NCBI GenBank assembly: GCA_027311485.1
Contig: DAICYU010000089.1
Span: 1 to 10,454, forward strand
Reading direction: 5' to 3'
Length of the DNA: 10,454 nt
Source of the DNA: Acetobacteraceae bacterium
Lineage (GTDB): Bacteria; Pseudomonadota; Alphaproteobacteria; Acetobacterales; Acetobacteraceae
Each line of letters begins with the position of its first letter. The first letter of the stretch is position 1. The notes beneath the pieces were generated by a model. It was given only the letters and a program-made list of their open reading frames with translations. It ran no database searches and was not told the DNA's origin. Below, one piece after another: positions 1-6,477 of this stretch. Position numbers and translations under genes: made by a program.

Positions 1-605
1 AGGAAGGCGTCTCCCGCATTCTCGCCGCGCACCCGAATCTCAGTGCAATCTGGACTGTGGACGGGACCTACGGCTCGCTGGAGGCGGTGATGAAGAACCG
101 GCCGAACCAGTTGGTCACCATTGCGGGTCAGTCCAACAACGGATATCGGCTGCTGATCTCTGACAAAGCGATGCAGGACAAGGGCTTGAAAGGGCTTTCC
201 TCCAGCTCCGGCCCGGCCGTCGGCCCGTATGCGTTCAAGGTGATGATGGAGGTGCTGACGGGCGAGTTGAAGCTGGCGCACCACAATGTCCAGTATCCGC
301 TGCCCTGGGTTCCCTATCAGGACGTCAAGCTGTGCTCCGGGGATAGCTTCGTGAACGGTTGCAACGCCTTCCCCGAGGGCAAGGTGCCGCCGCTGTTCAT
401 CGACACCTCGCTGGATGGAACGCTGCTGCCGGAACTCAGCCTGCAGTCGATCCAGGAAGGCAAGGCGACGTCGGGTGCGCGTATGCAGGCGCTGCCGCCG
501 GTGAAGTATGCCGAGAACCTGCCGGGCATCAATTGCAGCGACTGCAAGGCCTCGCCTGATGCGATGGAGCCGGATCTTGTCAAGCCGATCCCGGTTCCGA
601 AGTAA
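1..605 (+). CDS. Sugar-type ABC transporter periplasmic substrate-binding protein, 3' part
   Basis: The reading frame is open from base 3 to the TAA at 603-605, giving 200 visible residues; the true start lies left of the window. The GTG at 57 is inside the protein, because residues before it (EGVSRILAAHPNLSAIWTVD) already fit the second lobe of a type-1 periplasmic binding protein of the RbsB/sugar class: a helix, then a strand carrying a ligand-contacting Asp, then GSLEAVMKNRP and VTIAGQSNNGY. Such proteins capture a sugar or similar polyol in the periplasm and deliver it to an ABC permease. After the usual end of the fold (about MEVLTGELKL, visible residues 81-91) there is an extra tail of roughly 110 residues with four cysteines (visible residues 111, 120, 178, 181), the last two as CSDC. 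The tail could be disulfide-bonded in the periplasm. Its permease and ATPase genes are not in the window. The family call is moderately firm; the ligand is unknown. Confidence 0.75.
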   Translation, partial: EGVSRILAAHPNLSAIWTVDGTYGSLEAVMKNRPNQLVTIAGQSNNGYRLLISDKAMQDKGLKGLSSSSGPAVGPYAFKVMMEVLTGELKLAHHNVQYPLPWVPYQDVKLCSGDSFVNGCNAFPEGKVPPLFIDTSLDGTLLPELSLQSIQEGKATSGARMQALPPVKYAENLPGINCSDCKASPDAMEPDLVKPIPVPK

Positions 606-622
606 CTGCGTTTTTCGTGACG

Positions 623-646
623 GCCCGGTGGCTGCGGTCACCGGGC
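623..646. terminator. Possible terminator hairpin after the sugar-binding protein gene
   Basis: A perfect 8-bp inverted repeat (GCCCGGTG at 623-630, CACCGGGC at 639-646) with an 8-base loop starts 17 bases after the TAA stop. No T-run follows it, so it is not a classic intrinsic terminator. It may act as a 3' mRNA-stabilising hairpin or a weak or Rho-assisted terminator. The only T-run nearby (611-615) precedes the stem. Confidence 0.35.
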
Positions 647-660
647 AGAGGATCCGTCGG

Positions 661-683
661 CCTTGGGCGATGCGCCCACAAGG
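661..683. other. Second intergenic hairpin upstream of the GntR gene
   Basis: GGGCG (665-669) and CGCCC (673-677) form a 5-bp stem with a 3-base loop. CCTT (661-664) and AAGG (680-683) extend it across a two-base bulge. Together with the hairpin at 623-646 it fills much of the 606-749 gap. It could be part of a tandem terminator or lie in the 5' region of the regulator transcript. I found no convincing sigma-70 promoter in this gap. Confidence 0.25.
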
Positions 684-749
684 CCGGCGGCTGCTTGCCT
701 GCGATTTCGGCGCTACACCGTCTGACGCTGCACAGGCATTGTGCGCCTG

Positions 750-1448
750 ATGGACCGACCCACGCCCGCCGTCTCTCAGACGACCGTCACCCGTATCCAG
801 GACATGATCCGGAAAGGGGAATTGTGCCCCGGGGAGGTGCTGCCGCCCCAGCGCGAACTGTCCGAACGCCTGAACGTGAGCCGGAGCTCGCTGCGCGAGG
901 CACTGTCGGTGCTTGAGACGATCGGGGTGCTCCGCACGGAGCCGCGCCGCGGGACGTTTGTGGCGAATGGAAGCGACGGGAACACCGATGTCCAGGCCTG
1001 GCGCTTCGGGCAGCGTTATTCCCCGCCCGAAGTCTATCAGTTCCGGTTCGTGGTGGAGGGCTATGCGGCGCGGCTGACGGCACTGCGTGCTTCACCACGC
1101 GACCTGACCGCGCTGAACCGCAACCTTGAAAAGTTCAAGGAAGCGGTTCGCAAAGAGGATCTGGTGGTGAGCTCGCGACTGGATTTCGAGTTCCACAGCC
1201 GGATCATGCGCGTCTCGGGAAACCGCATGTTTGCAGCGGTCCATGCCAGCTATGGCGCCGTGATGCTGGAAAGTCAGAAGCTTCCGCTGAACCGGCGGGA
1301 GCGGCTGTGGGAGCCGGTGACGGAGCACGAGAACATCCTGCAGGCGATCGAGAAGCAGGACCCGGACGGAGCGGTCTATTTCATGCACGTGCATATCCTC
1401 CGTGCCGCGAACCGCGTCGGGATAGAACTGGCAGACAAGGTCGCCTGA
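750..1448 (+). CDS. GntR-family transcriptional regulator, FadR subfamily (FCD domain)
   Basis: This is a DNA-binding regulator that usually responds to a carboxylate or acyl-CoA ligand. Numbering here is from the alternative GTG start at 741 (235 aa); from ATG 750 the protein has 232 aa. The N-terminal winged helix-turn-helix spans about residues 14-75: RIQDMIRKGELCPGEVLPPQ, then the recognition region LNVSRSSLREALSVLE, then the wing RTEPRRGTFV. The C-terminal FCD domain (about 98-230) keeps the metal and ligand site of the family: D148 and H152 in LDFEFH, H196 in EPVTEHENIL, and H218 in MHVHI. ATG 750 and GTG 741 are both possible; an in-frame stop at 723-725 bounds the gene, and only a weak AGG lies before GTG 741. 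It is followed after 199 bp by the acyl-CoA dehydrogenase pair on the same strand, which is its most likely target. The divergent-type import operon at the far right is a second candidate. The effector is unknown. Confidence 0.9.
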   Translation: MDRPTPAVSQTTVTRIQDMIRKGELCPGEVLPPQRELSERLNVSRSSLREALSVLETIGVLRTEPRRGTFVANGSDGNTDVQAWRFGQRYSPPEVYQFRFVVEGYAARLTALRASPRDLTALNRNLEKFKEAVRKEDLVVSSRLDFEFHSRIMRVSGNRMFAAVHASYGAVMLESQKLPLNRRERLWEPVTEHENILQAIEKQDPDGAVYFMHVHILRAANRVGIELADKVA

Positions 1449-1480
1449 CGCGATCGCGTGCTTCTCAAGCAGCCGGGACC

Positions 1481-1560
1481 GGTATGGTTGGTATGGCAGC
1501 CTGATCCAATGGTCGCTTCACCGCCGTGCCCGGGCGGAGCGATGCAGCTTTCTCATACCA
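1481..1560. promoter_or_regulatory. Candidate operator region: repeated GGTATGG half-sites
   Basis: In the 199-bp gap between the regulator and the first acyl-CoA dehydrogenase, GGTATGG occurs twice as a direct repeat nine bases apart (1481-1487 and 1490-1496). An inverted CATACCA lies at 1554-1560. FadR-subfamily regulators typically bind short inverted repeats with TGGT/ACCA-like half-sites, so these are candidate sites for the adjacent GntR protein. I could not identify a reliable -35/-10 pair. The rest of the gap (1449-1480 and 1561-1634) shows nothing else I can support, apart from a weak 5-bp stem CCGCC/GGCGG at 1521-1537. Confidence 0.3.
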
Positions 1561-1647
1561 GCCCGCTTCTTGCGGACCCGCCGCATTCTCCGCACCATGC
1601 ACCCTCGATAGCCGCACAAGGCGCAAGCCGCACCGGGAGGGGACCGC

Positions 1648-2778
1648 ATGCAGTTCAGCTTCACCAGCGAGCAGGAGGAGTTCCGCTCGGTTCTCCGCCG
1701 GTTCCTTGAGGAAAAGTCGCCGCCGACCCTGGTGCGGCGGCTGATGGAAACCGATGCCGGTTGGGACCGCGCCGCCTGGCGCGACCTGAATCAGCAACTC
1801 GGACTCGCCGCCATCCATATCCCCGAGGCCTACGGCGGCCAGGGCTTCAGCTTCATCGAGCTTGGCATCGTGCTGGAGGAAATGGGACGCGCCTTGCTGT
1901 GCGCACCGTATTTTTCCTCAACCGTGCTGGCCGCGACGGCGATCATGAACGCGGGGACCGAGGCGCAGAAGCGTGACCTGCTGCCGCCGATTGCTGCTGG
2001 CGACACTATTGCGGCGCTGGCCTGCACGGAACCGAACGGACAATGGGACGCTGGCGGCGTTGCCGCCACGGCAACGCCGGTGAACGGCCGTTTCCGCCTC
2101 GAAGGCGTGAAAAGCTTCGTGGTGGACGGCCATACCGCAGACCAGATCATCGTGCTGGCTCGGCGCCCTGGCTCGACCGGCACCGACGGCCTGTCGTTCT
2201 TCACCGTAGCTGGTGATGCGCGCGGGCTGACGCGGCGCGCGCTGAAAGTGCTCGATCCCACCCGCAAGCTGGCCATGCTGACATTCGACTCGGTTGAAGC
2301 CGCGTTGCTGGGGGAGGAAGGCGCCGCCGCCGCGCCGTTCGCCCGGACGATGACGCAGGCGGCCGTGTGCCTGGCGAACGAAATGGTGGGCGGCGCCGAG
2401 CGGCTCCGGGTCTCGGCGCTGGATTATGCGAATTTGCGGGTGCAGTTCGGCCGGGCGATCGCATCCTTCCAGTCGATGAAGCACAAGCAGGCGGACATGC
2501 TGCTGGAGGTCGAACTGGCGAAGTCGGCCGCCTACTATGCCGCCGCGGCCGCCGCCGATGATGATCCCGACCTGCCTGCCGTGGCGTCGATGGCGAAGGC
2601 GGCGGCGTCTGAAGCGTATATGCAGACGGCAATACACACGATCCAGATCCATGGCGGGATCGGCTTCACCTGGGACAATGACACGCATCTCTGGTTCAAG
2701 CGGGCAAAAGCGTCGGAAGTGTTCCTGGGCGACCCGGCGTATCACCGGGAACGGATGATGCGGGTGTGGGGGGCCTGA
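1648..2778 (+). CDS. Acyl-CoA dehydrogenase, short (376-aa) subunit of a probable heteromeric pair
   Basis: This is an FAD-dependent alpha,beta-dehydrogenase of acyl-CoA thioesters that passes electrons to ETF. The start is fixed by a strong GGGAGGGG Shine-Dalgarno at 1635-1642, five bases before ATG 1648. The N-terminal helical domain (1-120) carries IPEAYGGQGFSFIELGIVLE. The middle beta domain has ALACTEPNGQWD (123-134) where canonical enzymes read TEPxAGSD. The C-terminal domain has YANLRVQFGRAIASFQSMKH (260-279) and the FAD-contacting IHGGIGFTWDND (334-345). The C-terminal YEGT catalytic-base motif is absent; the region reads FLGDPAYHRER instead. A Glu in helix G (E245, NEMVGG) sits where isovaleryl- and long-chain enzymes place their base, but it may not be catalytic here. 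Size and motifs resemble the roughly 370-aa partner of FadE26/FadE27-like alpha2beta2 enzymes. It is two bases from the next gene, so the two should be co-expressed. The family is certain; the substrate is unknown. Confidence 0.93.
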   Translation: MQFSFTSEQEEFRSVLRRFLEEKSPPTLVRRLMETDAGWDRAAWRDLNQQLGLAAIHIPEAYGGQGFSFIELGIVLEEMGRALLCAPYFSSTVLAATAIMNAGTEAQKRDLLPPIAAGDTIAALACTEPNGQWDAGGVAATATPVNGRFRLEGVKSFVVDGHTADQIIVLARRPGSTGTDGLSFFTVAGDARGLTRRALKVLDPTRKLAMLTFDSVEAALLGEEGAAAAPFARTMTQAAVCLANEMVGGAERLRVSALDYANLRVQFGRAIASFQSMKHKQADMLLEVELAKSAAYYAAAAAADDDPDLPAVASMAKAAASEAYMQTAIHTIQIHGGIGFTWDNDTHLWFKRAKASEVFLGDPAYHRERMMRVWGA

Positions 2779-2780
2779 GA

Positions 2781-4037
2781 ATGAGCGAGATGACCGAAGC
2801 ATCCGTCCGCGCCGAAGTGCGCGCCTGGCTGGAAGCAAACTGGAACACCGATCAGGGCCTGGTGGCATGGCGGCACAAGCTGATCGACTCCGGCTGGGGC
2901 GTGCCGACCTGGCCGGCGGCCTGGTACGGCCGCGATCTGCCGGCCGCCCTGGCACCGATAGTTGAAGAGGAGTTCCAGCGGATCGGTGCGATCGGTGTGG
3001 CCAAGACCGGCATCCGCCGGCTGGCGGCGGCAACGCTGCTGACGCACGGCACGGATGAGCAGAAGCGGCGTTTCCTCAAGCGCAGCCTGTCGGGCGAGGA
3101 CACGTGGTGCCAGTTGTTCAGTGAGCCGGGCAGCGGATCCGATCTGGCCGGCGCGATGACCCGGGCGGAACTGAAGGGCAACCGCTGGGTGATCAACGGG
3201 CAGAAGGTGTGGACGACCAGCGCGCATCACGCCGATTGGGGGCTGTTGCTGGCACGGACGGACTGGGATGCGCCAAAGCACCAGGGCTTGACCTATTTCG
3301 TCATCGACATGCACCAGCCGGGCGTGCAGGTGCATCCGCTGCGACAGATGAACGGGCATGCGTCGTTCAACCAGGTGTTCTTCACCGACGCCGAGGTGCC
3401 GCCGGAGAATCTGGTGCTGGATGTCGGCCGTGGCTGGGCGGTGGCAACAACGACGCTGATGCATGAGCGGCGGGAGGCGGATGGCATTCGCACCTGGGGG
3501 CAGGGCTCCGACCGGGTTGGCCGGATTTATGACGAGGAACGGGCGGAAACGGCCACCGTCATGGAGCCGTACAAATGGTATCCGCAGCGCGCCGGCCGCG
3601 TCGATCTGGTGATCGAGCGGGCCAAGGCGACCGGCACGATCAATGACCCCGTGGTGCGGCAGGAGATCGCCAAACTGCTGGCGCTGTCGAAGTCGGCGGA
3701 ATGGACCGCCCGGCGGGCGCGGGCGGCGCAGTTGCAAGGCAAGCCGCAAGGACCCGAGGGCTCCCTGGGCAAGCTCGCCTCCAGCCATGTCGCTCGGCTG
3801 GCCGCGCATGTACATACGATGATCACCGGGGCGGATGCGATGCTGTCAGGGGCCGACGCGCCGATGGAGGGTGTGATCGCCGAGATCCTGATTTCCGTGC
3901 CCGCCGGTTCGATCGCCGGCGGAACCGATGAGATCCAGCGGAACATCATCAGCGAGCGGGTGCTGGGTATGCCGAAGGAGCCGCGGACGGACAACGATCG
4001 GCCGTTCCGCGACGTGCCGAAGAATTTGGTTGTGTAG
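2781..4037 (+). CDS. Acyl-CoA dehydrogenase, long (418-aa) subunit of a probable heteromeric pair
   Basis: This is a second FAD-dependent acyl-CoA dehydrogenase, starting at ATG 2781 two bases after the previous stop. A G-rich run (2768-2773) at the end of the upstream gene serves as the ribosome binding site. The GTG at 2766 is a less likely start. Canonical motifs are intact: CQLFSEPGSGSDLAGAM (110-126) and GQKVWTTSAHHADWGLLLAR (140-159) for FAD and acyl-CoA binding, VPPENLVLDVGRGW (206-219), and the C-terminal SIAGGTDEIQRNIISERVLG (377-396). In the last motif the usual YEGT catalytic Glu is replaced by Gly. The likely base is E229 in TTLMHERRE, the helix-G position used by FadE26-type subunits. 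Residues about 236-273 (GQGSDRVGRIYDEERAET through PYKWYPQRAGR) look like a 25-30-residue insertion before DLVIERAKATG relative to familiar homologues. It ends the plus-strand operon, facing the SDR genes. The substrate is not predictable. Confidence 0.93.
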   Translation: MSEMTEASVRAEVRAWLEANWNTDQGLVAWRHKLIDSGWGVPTWPAAWYGRDLPAALAPIVEEEFQRIGAIGVAKTGIRRLAAATLLTHGTDEQKRRFLKRSLSGEDTWCQLFSEPGSGSDLAGAMTRAELKGNRWVINGQKVWTTSAHHADWGLLLARTDWDAPKHQGLTYFVIDMHQPGVQVHPLRQMNGHASFNQVFFTDAEVPPENLVLDVGRGWAVATTTLMHERREADGIRTWGQGSDRVGRIYDEERAETATVMEPYKWYPQRAGRVDLVIERAKATGTINDPVVRQEIAKLLALSKSAEWTARRARAAQLQGKPQGPEGSLGKLASSHVARLAAHVHTMITGADAMLSGADAPMEGVIAEILISVPAGSIAGGTDEIQRNIISERVLGMPKEPRTDNDRPFRDVPKNLVV

Positions 4038-4120
4038 CGCCCAAATCAGGTGGTGTGGCCAAGGGAAGGCGGCTCCGGCCGCGTCCGTTGGGCGATCGGT
4101 GCGACGGTTTGTGCCGGTAA

Positions 4121-4142
4121 CCACCCCGCGGTGGCGGGGTGG
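4121..4142. terminator. GC-rich hairpin between convergent operons, probable bidirectional terminator
   Basis: A perfect 9-bp inverted repeat, CCACCCCGC (4121-4129) and GCGGGGTGG (4134-4142), has a four-base GGTG loop. It lies 83 bases after the plus-strand acyl-CoA dehydrogenase stop and 12 bases after the minus-strand SDR stop. The strong stem and central position between converging genes support termination, though no long T-run follows on either strand. The rest of the 4038-4154 gap shows nothing further. Confidence 0.6.
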
Positions 4143-4154
4143 CCTTGCGGCTGA

Positions 4155-4886
4155 TCAGATCGTCGCGCCGCCGTCGATGGCGACCTCGGCGCCGGTGATA
4201 TAGCGGCTTTCGTCCGATACCAGGAACAGCACCAGATCGGCCACTTCCTCGGCCGTGCCCATGCGCTTCATCGGCACGGATTGCAGCCGCCGCTGATTCT
4301 GCTCGGGTGTGCGGACATTCAGCATCGGCGTGTCGATCGGCCCCGGATGGATGGAGTTCACCCGGATGTTGCGCGATGCAAGATCCGCTGCCGCGGCCTT
4401 GGTCATGCCGCGCAGCGCCCATTTCGTCGCGCTGTAGGCGATCGCGGCGGGCGATCCGCGCAGCCCGGCGACCGAGGAAATATTGACGATGGCGCCGCCG
4501 CCCGAGCGCTCCATCAGCGGCACCACCAGCTTCATGCCCAGGAACGGGCCGAGCTGGTTGATGCGCATGTGCTGTTCGAACAGGGCGGTGTCGGTCTCCA
4601 GCAGCGTGCGCGGCTGGTAGATCCCGGCATTGTTGATCAGGCCGTGCAACCCGCCCAGGCCAGCGGCGGCGTCGATCGCCTTCTGCCATTCGGCCTCGCT
4701 GGTGACGTCATGGCGAAGGAACACGGCGTTGGGTGCGAGTTCCTGCGCGAGTGCCTGCCCCTCGGCCTCCAGGATGTCGGTCATGACGACCTTCGCGCCT
4801 TCGCGGACGAACAGGCGGGCCTCGGCGGCACCCTGACCGCGGGCGGCGCCGGTGATCAGGATAATCTTGCCTTGCAGGCGGGGCAT
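4155..4886 (-). CDS. SDR-family oxidoreductase, NAD-type (hydroxysteroid/glucose dehydrogenase-like)
   Basis: This is a 243-aa classical short-chain dehydrogenase that oxidises or reduces a secondary alcohol or ketone. I start it at ATG 4886, because a GGAAGGA ribosome site lies just upstream and PRLQGKIILITG is the normal family N-terminus; an ATG at 4937 would add 17 atypical residues. Motifs: cofactor loop TGAARGQG (12-19); an acidic residue after the second strand (D37 in VVMTDI) that favours NAD(H); NNAG (85-88); and the catalytic set N110, S138 (NISS), Y151 and K155 (YSATK). RVNSIHPGPIDTPML (175-189) and the C-terminal YITGAEVAIDGG are typical. By recollection, GPFLGMKLVVPLM, VNISSVAGL and IRVNSIHPG are close to 3-alpha(20-beta)-hydroxysteroid dehydrogenase-like SDRs, but SDR names are poor guides to substrate. 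It is the last gene of the minus-strand cluster, 95 bp after the preceding SDR, so it may be co-transcribed. Confidence 0.92.
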   Translation of the reverse strand: MPRLQGKIILITGAARGQGAAEARLFVREGAKVVMTDILEAEGQALAQELAPNAVFLRHDVTSEAEWQKAIDAAAGLGGLHGLINNAGIYQPRTLLETDTALFEQHMRINQLGPFLGMKLVVPLMERSGGGAIVNISSVAGLRGSPAAIAYSATKWALRGMTKAAAADLASRNIRVNSIHPGPIDTPMLNVRTPEQNQRRLQSVPMKRMGTAEEVADLVLFLVSDESRYITGAEVAIDGGATI

Positions 4887-4981
4887 GGGCGTTTCCTTCC
4901 TTGCTTGCGATTGCCGGTTCTCCCGGATCGTAAGCATGGCGGCGCCGGTTGCCCATAGCCACGGCCCGGCGCGGGGCGCGG

Positions 4982-5746
4982 CTACTCCGCCGTCCAGCCC
5001 CCATCGACGACCAGCGCCGTCCCGGTGATCAGCGCCGCCGCATCGCCGGCCAGGAACACCACGGCGCCCATCAGATCCTCGACCGTGCCCAGGCGGCCCA
5101 GCTTGATCCGGCGCAGCACGTCATCGCGGAAGGCGGTGTTCTCAAAGAACGGCTTGGTCAGCGGCGTGTCGATGAAGGTGGGACCGATGGAGTTCACGCG
5201 GATCCCCAGCGGCGCAAGGTCGATGGCCATCGCCTTGGTCAGCCCCTCGATCCCGTGCTTGGTCATGCAATAGACGGTGCGGTTCTGCCCGCCAACATGC
5301 CCCATCTGGGAGCTGATATGGATGATCGACCCGCGCGTGCGGGATGCGGCCATCCGCCGAGCGACAGCCTGGGCGACGAAGTAGGCGGAGCGGAGATTGA
5401 GGCTGGTAATCGCGTCGTAATCGTCCTCGGTGACGTCCAGGAACGTGCGGGGGCGATTGGTGCCGGCGTTGTTGACCAGGATGTCGAACGGATCGGCGGC
5501 GTCGATGGCGGCGCGCACGGCGGGCAGGTCGGTCACGTCCAGCAGCAGCGGGTCGGCGCGGCCGCCGGCGGTGCGGATGTCCTCGGCGGCCCGGGTGATT
5601 TCTTCGCCCGTCCGTGCGACCAACGTAACGTGTGCGCCGGCTTCGGCCAGGGCTGCGGCGGCGGCAAGGCCAATGCCGCGGCCGGCGCCGGTGACCAAAG
5701 CGCGCCGCCCGTCCAGGCGCATGCTGGGGGTGCGCGGCAGGCTCAT
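4982..5746 (-). CDS. SDR-family oxidoreductase, NADP-type, translationally coupled to livF
   Basis: This is a 254-aa classical short-chain dehydrogenase. ATG 5746 overlaps the livF stop codon as ATGA, which fixes the start; a GGAGGA lies about 12 bases upstream, and M9 (MRLDGRRALVTG) is an alternative internal start. Motifs: TGAGRGIG (19-26); a basic residue after the second strand (R45 in TLVARTGEE) that favours NADP(H); NNAG (92-95); and the catalytic set N117, S146 (HISS), Y159 and K163 (YCMTK). IRVNSIGPTFIDTPL (182-196) and ITGTALVVDGGW close the protein. The TLVARTGEE region resembles gluconate 5-dehydrogenase and 2-deoxygluconate 3-dehydrogenase-like enzymes. Coupling to a HAAT importer implies its substrate or product is related to the imported compound (inference). 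Confidence 0.92.
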   Translation of the reverse strand: MSLPRTPSMRLDGRRALVTGAGRGIGLAAAAALAEAGAHVTLVARTGEEITRAAEDIRTAGGRADPLLLDVTDLPAVRAAIDAADPFDILVNNAGTNRPRTFLDVTEDDYDAITSLNLRSAYFVAQAVARRMAASRTRGSIIHISSQMGHVGGQNRTVYCMTKHGIEGLTKAMAIDLAPLGIRVNSIGPTFIDTPLTKPFFENTAFRDDVLRRIKLGRLGTVEDLMGAVVFLAGDAAALITGTALVVDGGWTAE

Positions 5747-6477
5747 GCGGGCAACAGATCCTCCAGTTTCCATTCCTCGGCCGACGCGCCGGCCAGCGCC
5801 TGGATGCGCGCCTCATCCGCCTTCAGTTCGGCGGCGGGGCCGGAATAGACCATCTGGCCGTTTTCCAGCACGTAGGCGTCGTCGGTGATGTCCAGGCTCA
5901 TGCGCACGTTCTGCTCCACCAGCAGGACCGAGATACCCTCGGCCCGCATCTGCGCAACGATACGGAACACTTCCTTCACGATCAACGGCGCCAGCCCCTG
6001 CGACGGTTCGTCCAGGATCAGCAGCCGCGGATTGAGCAGCAGGGCACGGGCGATCGACAGCATTTCCTGCTCACCGCCTGATAACTGCCGGCCCAGGTTG
6101 GTCTTTCGCTCGCCCAGGCGGGGGAACAGTTTATAGACGCGGTCCAGGGTGAACGGGCCGGGGCGCTCGATCGGCACGCGCAGGTTTTCGTCCACCGTCA
6201 GGTTGGCGAAGACGCGGCGGCCTTCGGGCACATAGCCGACGCCGGAGGCGGCGATGCGGTAGGGTGGCCAGCCGGTGATGTCCTTCCCGAACAGCGACAC
6301 GCGGCCGGTGCGCGGCGGCGTCAGCCCGACCAGGCTGCGCAGGGTGGTGGTCTTGCCGGCGCCGTTGCGGCCCAGCAGGGTGGTGATGCGGCCCTCGGCG
6401 ACGGTCAGGCCGACATCGTGCAGGATGTGGCTTTTGCCGTAATAGGTGTTCAGGCCTTCAGCGGTCAGCGCGGTCAT
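5743..6477 (-). CDS. livF: HAAT-type ABC transporter ATP-binding protein LivF
   Basis: This is the second ATPase of a branched-chain amino acid-type importer, 244 aa, which hydrolyses ATP at the cytoplasmic face of the LivHM permease. Walker A is GRNGAGKT (36-43), the signature is LSGGEQEML (132-140), and Walker B is LLILDEPSQG (152-161). The switch region reads LLVEQNVRMSL (185-195), with Gln in place of the usual His, which is normal for LivF. PYRIAASGVGYVPEGRRVF is a typical LivF Q-loop region. The start ATG 6477 overlaps the livG stop as ATGA, and GGGGAAAG lies upstream. Its own stop overlaps the SDR start the same way. Family naming is secure; substrates of Liv-type systems range from amino acids to amides, urea and aromatic or alicyclic acids. 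Confidence 0.95.
   Translation of the reverse strand: MTALTAEGLNTYYGKSHILHDVGLTVAEGRITTLLGRNGAGKTTTLRSLVGLTPPRTGRVSLFGKDITGWPPYRIAASGVGYVPEGRRVFANLTVDENLRVPIERPGPFTLDRVYKLFPRLGERKTNLGRQLSGGEQEMLSIARALLLNPRLLILDEPSQGLAPLIVKEVFRIVAQMRAEGISVLLVEQNVRMSLDITDDAYVLENGQMVYSGPAAELKADEARIQALAGASAEEWKLEDLLPA

Noticed and set aside
57..59. GTG as the start of the first gene
   Set aside because: The frame is open to the window edge, and the residues before it continue the binding-protein fold, so the gene is truncated by the window.
1521..1537. CCGCC/GGCGG hairpin as a terminator of the regulator gene
   Set aside because: The stem is only 5 bp with a 7-base loop and no T-run; such stems are common by chance in this composition.
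1918..3033. Long minus-strand open frame (371 codons) opposite the acyl-CoA dehydrogenase pair
   Set aside because: It spans the junction of two clearly real plus-strand genes, is rich in Arg/Pro low-complexity sequence and matches no family. It is a GC-rich antisense shadow.
2742..3815. Minus-strand open frame of 357 codons opposite the second acyl-CoA dehydrogenase
   Set aside because: Antisense shadow of a motif-complete gene; composition is Arg/His/Gln-rich with no recognisable domain.
4887..4937. Upstream ATG 4937 as the SDR start
   Set aside because: It adds 17 residues not seen in the family, whereas ATG 4886 has a good GGAAGGA ribosome site and gives the standard N-terminus.
4949..5848. 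Plus-strand open frame of 299 codons opposite the SDR
   Set aside because: It overlaps the motif-complete SDR and the end of livF on the other strand. Its product is Gly/Ala/Asp-rich without domain features.
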